Of a stretch of DNA of 5,274 bases, positions 1-4,299 are shown in pieces; position 1 is the first letter of the stretch, and each line of letters begins with the position of its first letter. Made by a program: the position numbers and the translations under genes. A model generated the notes under the pieces. It made no database searches and was not told the DNA's origin. It was given only the letters and a program-made list of their open reading frames with translations. Location of the stretch: the NCBI GenBank assembly GCA_012031475.1, contig JAAUTJ010000401.1, positions 1 through 5,274 on the forward strand, written 5' to 3'. The DNA is from Leptolyngbyaceae cyanobacterium SM1_3_5 (GTDB taxonomy: Bacteria; Cyanobacteriota; Cyanobacteriia; Elainellales; Elainellaceae).

Positions 1-772
1 GCGTGACGACACCAAGATAGCCTCGACTTGAACTTTGTTCCTGCTTGAGGAAGTCTTCGAGGGTCGATCGCAACAAAGTTCCCTTCGGCGTCCACAGCGG
101 CAAACCGGGACCAACTAGGTCGGAGAAGATGAACAAACCGAGTTCTTTGCCGACTTTGCGGTGATCGCGTCTGAGGGCTTCTGCTTTGCGGCGTTTGTAT
201 TCGTCTAGCTGTTCGGGCGTTTCCCAAGCGGTGGCGTAGATGCGCTGAAGTTGGGCTTTGGTTTCGTCGCCGCGCCAGTAGGCTCCCGCCACGCTTTCCA
301 GTTCGATCGCATCTGGCTTCAGTTCGCTCGTATTTTCCAGATGCGGTCCCGCGCACAAATCCCACCACTGATCGCCCAAGTGATAGATCGTGATTGGCTC
401 GGTTTTGATGTCTTCAAGAATTTCCAGCTTGTAGGGTTCGTTGATGGCGCGAATGCGATCGGCGGCTTCTGCGCGGCTGACTTCTTCGCGAATCACGGGC
501 AGCTTGCGGTTGATGATCTTGGTCATCTCTTTTTTGATGGCCTTGAGATCTTTTTCCGTAAACGGGTCGGGGTTGTCAAAGTCGTAATAGAAGCCGTTTT
601 CGATCCAGGGACCAATCGTCACTTGCGCCTTGGGAAACAGCTTTTGCACTGCCATTGCCATGACGTGTGAGGCCGTATGGCGAATCTTTTTGAGATTTTC
701 GGAGTTGTCAGGGCGGGGCAAATTCATTTCTGGAGCAGCCATTTCTTGTGGGGCAGCCGATTCGTTTGGCAT
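1..772 (-). CDS. thrS: Threonyl-tRNA synthetase, N-terminal 257 codons (partial, runs off left edge)
   Basis: The product charges tRNA-Thr with threonine in the cytoplasm and edits mischarged Ser-tRNA. The minus strand is open from ATG at 772-770 to the window edge. After a short, Pro/Ala-rich leader, the editing (N2/SAD) domain begins with RHTASH, the family HxxxH motif, and continues with QKLFPKAQVTIGPWIENGFY. The second half of the editing site is WDLCAGPH (CxxxH). The end of the SAD domain reads GAYWRGDETKAQLQRIYATAW, and the class II catalytic core starts at GPGLPLWTPKGTLLRSTLED. There is no N-terminal TGS domain, which I recall as usual for cyanobacterial ThrS of about 600 residues. ATG 772 is the most upstream start after an in-frame TAG at 808-806; it has no clear Shine-Dalgarno sequence, and in-frame ATGs follow within 16 codons. 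The catalytic motifs 2 and 3 and the anticodon-binding domain lie outside the window. Confidence 0.96.
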   Translation of the reverse strand, partial: MPNESAAPQEMAAPEMNLPRPDNSENLKKIRHTASHVMAMAVQKLFPKAQVTIGPWIENGFYYDFDNPDPFTEKDLKAIKKEMTKIINRKLPVIREEVSRAEAADRIRAINEPYKLEILEDIKTEPITIYHLGDQWWDLCAGPHLENTSELKPDAIELESVAGAYWRGDETKAQLQRIYATAWETPEQLDEYKRRKAEALRRDHRKVGKELGLFIFSDLVGPGLPLWTPKGTLLRSTLEDFLKQEQSSSRGYLGVVT

Positions 773-958
773 TTCAGGCGCGATCGATCGTTCAAAATTG
801 CCGTTCTATTTTAGCGAATGCGGAGTTACGCCTGACGATGGGGATCAAAAGGCAGAGATTGATTTCCAGGTTCTGACTCGCGAAGGAATATCAATTCATA
901 TTAAGAAAAGTAAATTGCGTTAAGATTAGATCACCGCATTCAAAAGCAATTTTTATCT
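773..958. promoter_or_regulatory. Divergent intergenic region between thrS and the DUF2605 gene
   Basis: These 186 bases must hold the promoters of two divergently transcribed genes. On the thrS side, TAAAAT (minus strand, 813-808) is a possible -10 box, but I see no good -35 hexamer 17-18 bases upstream. On the DUF2605 side, TAAGAT at 921-926 is a possible -10, also without a convincing -35. Neither start codon has a clear Shine-Dalgarno sequence. The region contains a partial HIP1 cluster near 779-790 (GCGATCGATCG). The plus-strand open frame across this region is not supported as a gene. Confidence 0.4.
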
Positions 959-1279
959 ATGTTTAATTTCGAGTCGCCCGAACCAGAGTTGCTCAAAGGG
1001 ATTTTGCAACCGCTGCTCGAAGACTTTCAGTATTGGTTTGAGCGATCGCGCCATCTGCTTGAAACGCAAGAAATTGAGTCTTTGGGCACGGAAGGACAAG
1101 CGGATCTGCTGGCTCGGCTGATCCAGGCTCAGCAAGAAGTTTCCGCCGCGCAAATGCTCGTTCGCGTTATGGAGGGCAAAGCAGGCATCGATACGGCGGC
1201 GCTGATGCCTTGGCACAAGCTCGTGACGGAATGCTGGCAGGTTGCCCTCCGGCATCGGCTCGACCACCCGATCGATTAA
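959..1279 (+). CDS. DUF2605 family protein (cyanobacterial, function unknown)
   Basis: This encodes 106 residues with no signal peptide or membrane segment, so it is probably cytoplasmic and mostly helical. Recognisable family features are PEPELLK at residues 7-13, the LLEDFQYWFERSR stretch at 19-31, the helical QADLLARLIQAQQEVSAAQML at about 47-67, and the C-terminal LMPWHKLVTECWQVA at about 82-96. I recognise this as DUF2605, a small family known to me only from cyanobacteria and without a known function. The length is typical. The ATG at 959 follows an A/T-rich stretch with no Shine-Dalgarno sequence, which is common in cyanobacteria. The next gene downstream on the same strand is DUF2973, another cyanobacterial unknown; I recall the two being neighbours in other cyanobacteria. 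Confidence 0.88.
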   Translation: MFNFESPEPELLKGILQPLLEDFQYWFERSRHLLETQEIESLGTEGQADLLARLIQAQQEVSAAQMLVRVMEGKAGIDTAALMPWHKLVTECWQVALRHRLDHPID

Positions 1280-1477
1280 CGGGCTGTAACGATCGGCAAA
1301 CCTTTCGCGATCGACTGGGCGAAATCTGAGAAACTAGAAGCAGTTCCTTAATTCGATCGGCACAGAACCTTAATTTGCTGGTGCGTTAAATGCTCTGAAC
1401 TGATTCATATTGCTGCTTGGAAGTTCCAACGTCACCCTGATTAGATTTTGCATTGATAAACCCGGAGGAAAATTAGG
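1280..1477 (+). promoter_or_regulatory. Intergenic region with candidate promoter for the DUF2973 gene
   Basis: This gap of 198 bases separates two same-strand genes. It is long enough to suggest that the second gene has its own promoter. The best candidate is TTGGAA at 1417-1422, an 18-base spacer, then TTAGAT at 1441-1446, which would place the RNA start about 25 bases before the ATG at 1478. The -35 element is one half of a small dyad, TTGGAA-G-TTCCAA (1417-1429). A strong Shine-Dalgarno sequence, GGAGGA, lies at 1464-1469, eight bases before the ATG. I see no clear intrinsic terminator for the upstream DUF2605 gene. The promoter call is by eye only. Confidence 0.35.
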
Positions 1478-1765
1478 ATGCTGCAACTGATTTACGTTTT
1501 CGCTTTTACCGTATTGGCGTTTCTGGCCGTTGGCAACATGATTCGCAACCTGATGACGTTGGGCATGGACGCGCAGCGCAGTTCGAGCCGCAGCCCGTAT
1601 CGTCAGCGGATGATGGGCGTTCCGCATCCTGAACTGCTGGACGATCAAGGCAATTTAGTCGATGAGCCGTTTTTGGTGATGCGATCGATCAACGTGGACG
1701 ACGCTCGCGTACAGCTTGATGCGCTCTACAAATCGTCTCCGGGCGCAACCAACGACGAAGAATAG
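1478..1765 (+). CDS. DUF2973 family protein, small single-span membrane protein
   Basis: This encodes 95 residues. Residues 2-19 (LIYVFAFTVLAFLAVG) form one strongly hydrophobic segment, likely an uncleaved N-terminal membrane anchor. A short basic and Ser-rich linker follows (about 32-46), then a soluble tail with the family pattern PHPELLDDQGN (49-59), EPFLVMRS (63-70) and DARVQLDALYKSSP (75-88). I recognise this as DUF2973, a cyanobacterial family of unknown function; the length and the conserved tail agree. The start is secure because GGAGGA lies eight bases upstream of the ATG. The acidic end (TNDEE) stops at a TAG 37 bases before the convergent cutA gene. It is probably anchored with its tail in the cytoplasm, judging from the Arg-rich side after the helix; that topology is inference. 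Confidence 0.88.
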   Translation: MLQLIYVFAFTVLAFLAVGNMIRNLMTLGMDAQRSSSRSPYRQRMMGVPHPELLDDQGNLVDEPFLVMRSINVDDARVQLDALYKSSPGATNDEE

Positions 1766-1802
1766 CGCCTAATTTCCGTCATCCTCCGATCGCAATCCTT
1801 GA

Positions 1803-2135
1803 TCACTCGATCGAGGGTTGCGTTTGCGTTTGCAGCCAGTCGAGATAGGCAGCGGAACCTGCGGCGATCGGCAGAGCAATAATCTCCGGGACTTCGTAGG
1901 AGTGGAGCGATCGCACCTGCGCTTCAAGCTGGGCGAACTGCGCGAGGTCGGTTTTAATCAAAAGCTGCCATTCCTGAGAATTTTCCAGCTTTCCCTGCCA
2001 CCAGTAGATCGATCGCACAGGCCAAATGCTCACACAGGCGGCGAGTTTGGCAGCAATCAGCGATTGGGCGATCGATTCGGCTTCGCGCTCAGAAGCAGCC
2101 GTCACCAAAACGATGCCGAGTGACTCAGAGGGCAT
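1803..2135 (-). CDS. cutA: CutA1 divalent-ion tolerance protein
   Basis: CutA proteins are small, very stable cytoplasmic trimers with a PII-like fold. They are historically linked to copper tolerance, but their real role is unsettled. The 110 residues match the usual family length. Visible signatures are IVLVTA at 8-13, LAACV at 31-35, SIYWWQGKLE at 42-51, LLIKT at 58-62, and HSYEVPEIIALPI at 78-90, ending in AYLDWL at 96-101. The frame is open further upstream, to 2258, but that extension does not resemble CutA and overlaps the repeat gene, so I chose ATG at 2135-2133. This start lies inside the last codons of the pentapeptide-repeat gene, giving an 11-base overlap. No Shine-Dalgarno sequence precedes it, so translation may depend on ribosomes finishing the upstream gene. 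It converges on the DUF2973 gene 37 bases away, with no clear terminator between them. Confidence 0.95.
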   Translation of the reverse strand: MPSESLGIVLVTAASEREAESIAQSLIAAKLAACVSIWPVRSIYWWQGKLENSQEWQLLIKTDLAQFAQLEAQVRSLHSYEVPEIIALPIAAGSAAYLDWLQTQTQPSIE

Positions 2136-3031
2136 GATGTGGGGAATCCGAGGCTGGAGGCACGGATCGATCGCCCTCCACCAGCAAATCAAGATATTCG
2201 CGCATTTGTTCCGGCAAATTCGTATTGTCAAATGCTGCGCCATCGATTTTGACACCAAGCAGGTTGGCTTCGCTCAAATCCGCCGCGCTCAAATCGGCCT
2301 TGCGAAGATCGCTCCAGTTCAAGTTAGCGCGATGCAGCACTGCGCCCGTCAGGTTAGAAGCAGCAAGGTTTGCGCCGTCCAGAATGACGTTGTGCAGTCG
2401 AGCCGCTGCCAAATTTGCCGCCTGTAAATTTGCGCCCGCCAGATTTGCGCTGTTGAGTCGAGCTTCGGTGAGGTTGATGCCGCTCAAATCAACGCCGCGC
2501 AGATCGAGACCGTTCAGAAATGCGCCTTTGAGGTTGACGCCATCGAGAAATGCGCCAGTGAGATTTGCGCCGCTGAGTCTCGCACCGCTGAGGTTGCTCC
2601 AGTTGAGGTTGGCGCGTTGCAGGTTGGCGTTGCGGAGGTTGACTCCGGTGAAGTTTGCACCGCAGAGGTTCGATCGCGCCAGATTCGCCCCGCGCAAATT
2701 CGCATGGCTCAGCGCTGCACCGCTCAATTTCGCTTTGGCAAAAGTTGGCCTTCACCAAAAATGCGCCGCTGAAGTTGGCCTTGGTCAAATCCGCATCGTT
2801 GAAGTTGGCTTCGCTGAGTTTGGCAAAGCTTAGATCTGCCCAGTTGAGGAACGCTTCGGAGAAGTTGACTTTGGTGAGAAAGGCGCGGCTGAAGTTGGCT
2901 CCCATCAAATTTGCGCCCGTCAGATCAACATCGACCAGCGTGACGCCGCTAAGGTCGGCGCTACGGAGATCAATGCCGACGAACGATCGCCGTCCGGCTT
3001 CATACTGTTTCAGCAAATAGCAAACATCCAT
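2125..3031 (-). pseudogene. Pentapeptide-repeat protein, 51 repeats, broken by one frameshift
   Basis: This gene reads as a right-handed quadrilateral beta-helix protein with A(D/N)LxX repeats. From ATG 3031-3029 the protein starts with MDVCYLLKQYEAGRRSF, a short N-terminal cap common before cyanobacterial pentapeptide repeats, and gives repeats from residue 20 (IDLRS, ADLSG, VTLVD and so on). At ANF near 2744 the repeat pattern is lost, and the frame runs on as unrelated Arg/Gln/Ser-rich sequence to a stop at 2489. The repeats resume at once in the next frame (AKLSG, AALSH, ANLRG) and continue to TNLPE, followed by a 27-residue tail and TGA at 2127-2125. Removing one A from the A4 run at 2740-2743 restores a 301-residue protein with no other defect. 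No signal peptide or membrane segment is seen, so it is probably cytosolic. Function cannot be read from the repeats. As sequenced, the two halves would be called separate ORFs (3031-2489 and 2727-2125, the latter from a TTG). Most likely this is one intact gene with a sequence error. Confidence 0.88.
2209..2974 (-). repeat. Tandem 15-base pentapeptide-coding repeat array (51 units)
   Basis: The stretch codes for 51 consecutive five-residue units. Its length is 766 bases, which is 51 x 15 plus exactly one extra base, the frameshift base in the 2740-2743 run. The third position of each unit is Leu, Phe or Ile throughout, and the first is mostly Ala with some Val, Ser, Ile, Leu and Thr. At four units per turn this makes nearly 13 coils. 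The 15-base periodicity also keeps several other frames open on both strands, which creates false ORFs here. Confidence 0.9.
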
Positions 3032-3155
3032 AACCTGAAGGGTGCGGTAGCTGGATAAAATTCGGCTGTGGAACAGCTACCCCTAACTTAAAGCAGATTG
3101 CTTCGATTGCGGGTTTCGCTTAAGATTGCTTGATTTCTTGGTACAAAACGACTCA
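3032..3155. promoter_or_regulatory. Divergent promoter region between the pentapeptide-repeat and membrane protein genes
   Basis: For the plus-strand membrane gene a good promoter candidate is visible: TTGCTT at 3098-3103, a 17-base spacer, then TAAGAT at 3121-3126. This puts the RNA start near 3133, about 23 bases before the ATG at 3156. For the minus-strand repeat gene, TTTTAT (3060-3055) is a possible -10, without a clear -35. The region also contains an exact 8-base inverted repeat, GGTAGCTG (3046-3053) and CAGCTACC (3074-3081), separated by 20 bases and starting 15 bases upstream of the repeat gene's ATG. It could be an operator or a hairpin in that gene's leader. Confidence 0.45.
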
Positions 3156-3841
3156 ATGAGCATCATGGCGAGACGAATCGGCTTTGGCATACTCTGGATC
3201 GGATTTGCGGCTTATGCGTTTTTGCTCGCCCCACCCAACCGGCCCGACACCTTTGACCTGATTAAAGATTTGTCAACGGGCAATTGGGACGGCATCAATC
3301 CCTTGGTCGTCTGCCTGTTCAACATCATGGGCGTGATGCCAATGCTCTATGGCTGTCTCTTATTTCTCGACGGACGCGGACAAAAAGTTCCGGCATGGCC
3401 GTTCGCCGCGCTTTCGTTCGGCGTCGGTGCGTTTATGGTTTTGCCGTACCTCGTGCTGCGGAGTTCAAATCCCACGTTTCCAGGCGAGAAAAACTGGTTT
3501 TTGAAACTGCTCGATTCGCGCTGGACGGCGATCGCCCTCTCGCTGGGCGCACTCGGCCTGTTCTTCTATGGCATCACAATGGGCGACTGGGCAAACTTCG
3601 CACAGCAGTGGCGCAGCGATCGCTTCATTCACGTCATGAGCTTAGATTTCTGCTTGCTGTCTGTGCTATTTCCGGCTCTGGTCGGCGACGATATGGCGCG
3701 ACGAAAATGGCAAGATTCGCGGATTTTTTGGCTCTCGTTTCTGCCATTCTTCAGGTGGAATTTGTTTACTTGTGTTTACGGCCACCAATTGGCGATCGAT
3801 CGCCAATTTCAACTGAACCGATCGCCACATCTAGCCGTTAA
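3156..3841 (+). pseudogene. Conserved cyanobacterial multi-span membrane protein, frameshifted near its 3' end
   Basis: I recognise this as a conserved cyanobacterial integral membrane protein of unknown function, but I know no family name for it. From ATG 3156 hydrophobic segments lie at about residues 8-25, 49-70, 82-101, 124-142 and 161-177. Conserved-looking blocks include LAPPNRPDTFDLIKDLSTGN (24-43), LDGRGQKVPAWPFAALSFGV (71-90), NPTFPGEKNWFLKLLDSRW (105-123) and MSLDFCLLSVLFPALVGDDM (161-180). After RIFW (189-192) the frame degrades and runs on to 4001, antisense to the DUF4870 gene. The expected end, VYLCLRPP, lies in another frame (about 3763-3786). One base missing between 3724 and about 3763, perhaps at the T6 run 3724-3729, would restore about 228 residues ending at TAA 3839-3841. 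A start at ATG 3165 is equally possible; the TTG at 3126 overlaps the promoter -10 and is unlikely. Either a sequencing error or early decay would explain it. Confidence 0.72.
3787..3808. terminator. Perfect 22-base palindrome between convergent gene ends (possible hairpin)
   Basis: AATTGGCGATC is followed directly by its own reverse complement, centred between 3797 and 3798. As RNA it could form a stem of eight or so pairs with a small loop, in either direction. It sits 30 bases beyond the restored stop of the minus-strand DUF4870 gene and inside the last codons of the plus-strand membrane gene. Only a short T run follows on either strand, so it is not a classic intrinsic terminator. It also contains two overlapping partial HIP1 sites, which may be the whole explanation. 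Confidence 0.3.
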
Positions 3842-4180
3842 AAGAAATGCAGCACAAACGGATAGCGGTAGGGGCGAGTCGGGGTTGGCCGGCAACGCTG
3901 ACGACTGCAAAATCGGCATCACGAAGCTGACAATCATCACCACAAACAGCAGCGGAATTCCAATTAGCAAAAGAGCCAGAATCAGGAACACGATCGAATA
4001 AAGAATGATGTTGACCTGAAAGTTGAGCGACTGCTTGGCATTGTCTTTGACGATCGGATCTTCGGACAAAAGCAAAATGGCGATCGGAACCAAGAGCGGA
4101 ACCCATGCCCAACTGACTAAACAGGCGGCATGAGCGGCAGCCGACAAAAGTTTGCGTTGACCGGGATCATAACTTGTCAT
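3809..4180 (-). CDS. DUF4870 family small membrane protein, C-terminus disrupted by indels
   Basis: This is a DUF4870 (Tic20-like small membrane protein) candidate of unknown function. The start at ATG 4180-4178 is supported by AAGGAA at 4189-4184 on the minus strand. Hydrophobic segments lie at about residues 14-38, 56-73 and 74-90. The family hallmark DPIVKDNAKQSLNFQVNIIL spans 41-60, between the first and second segments. After FVMPI (86-90) the literal frame continues to a TGA at 3811-3809 and gives 123 residues. The family-like ending appears instead in pieces from other frames: AVVSVAGQP, then DSP, then YRYPFVLHFF and a TAA at 3840-3838. Adding one base to the A4 run at 3909-3912 and removing one from each G4 run at 3881-3884 and 3871-3874 gives a 113-residue protein with the usual YRYPF-type end. 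The real gene is therefore probably 3838-4180. It converges on the plus-strand membrane gene. Confidence 0.85.
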   Translation of the reverse strand: MTSYDPGQRKLLSAAAHAACLVSWAWVPLLVPIAILLLSEDPIVKDNAKQSLNFQVNIILYSIVFLILALLLIGIPLLFVVMIVSFVMPILQSSALPANPDSPLPLSVCAAFLLTARCGDRFS

Positions 4181-4299
4181 AGTTTCCTTGCGCTGAAGCT
4201 GAATCGAGAATGCTGTCAGAAACTACCCGTTTGAGAAGCACGATTCCCGATCGACGATCGCTTCTGGGGCATGTTTTCAACGGTTCGATCGAAAACGCG
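4181..4299 (-). other. Intergenic stretch upstream of the DUF4870 gene; no firm signal besides the RBS
   Basis: These 119 bases separate two minus-strand genes. They contain the AAGGAA ribosome binding site at 4184-4189. Two weak inverted repeats are visible: AGAAGC (4234-4239) with GCTTCT (4260-4265), and GTTTTC with GAAAAC at about 4273-4296, close behind the stop of the upstream gene. Neither is followed by a T run, so I do not call a terminator. I could not find a convincing -35/-10 pair for the DUF4870 gene. Confidence 0.3.

Noticed and set aside
251..923. Plus-strand ORFs 251-670 and 630-923
   Set aside because: They lie antisense to thrS or in its upstream region, with no family resemblance; the opposite strand encodes clear ThrS sequence.
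2136..2258. Upstream extension of the cutA frame to 2258
   Set aside because: The extra 41 residues do not resemble CutA and overlap the tail of the repeat gene. The usual CutA length is met from ATG 2135.
2489..2735. Arg/Gln/Ser-rich C-terminal half of the ORF starting at 3031
   Set aside because: It is the out-of-frame reading of intact pentapeptide codons, so not a real domain.
2738..2750. Programmed +1 frameshift in the repeat gene, similar in outline to prfB
   Set aside because: UUU-U with AAGG upstream is suggestive, but there is no stop codon in the zero frame to cause a pause. Other indels nearby make an error more likely.
2225..2833. Long plus-strand ORF rich in Ala, Arg and Pro across the repeat region
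   Set aside because: It is antisense to the pentapeptide array, and its openness follows from the 15-base periodicity. It has no recognisable domain or RBS.
3284..3838. Plus-strand ORF in a second frame of the membrane gene
   Set aside because: Only its last part (VYLCLRPP onward) looks genuine, as the displaced end of the membrane protein. The rest is a shadow of the 3156 frame.
4273..4296. GTTTTC/GAAAAC hairpin behind the DRTGG gene as a terminator
   Set aside because: The stem is short and AT-rich, and no T run follows.
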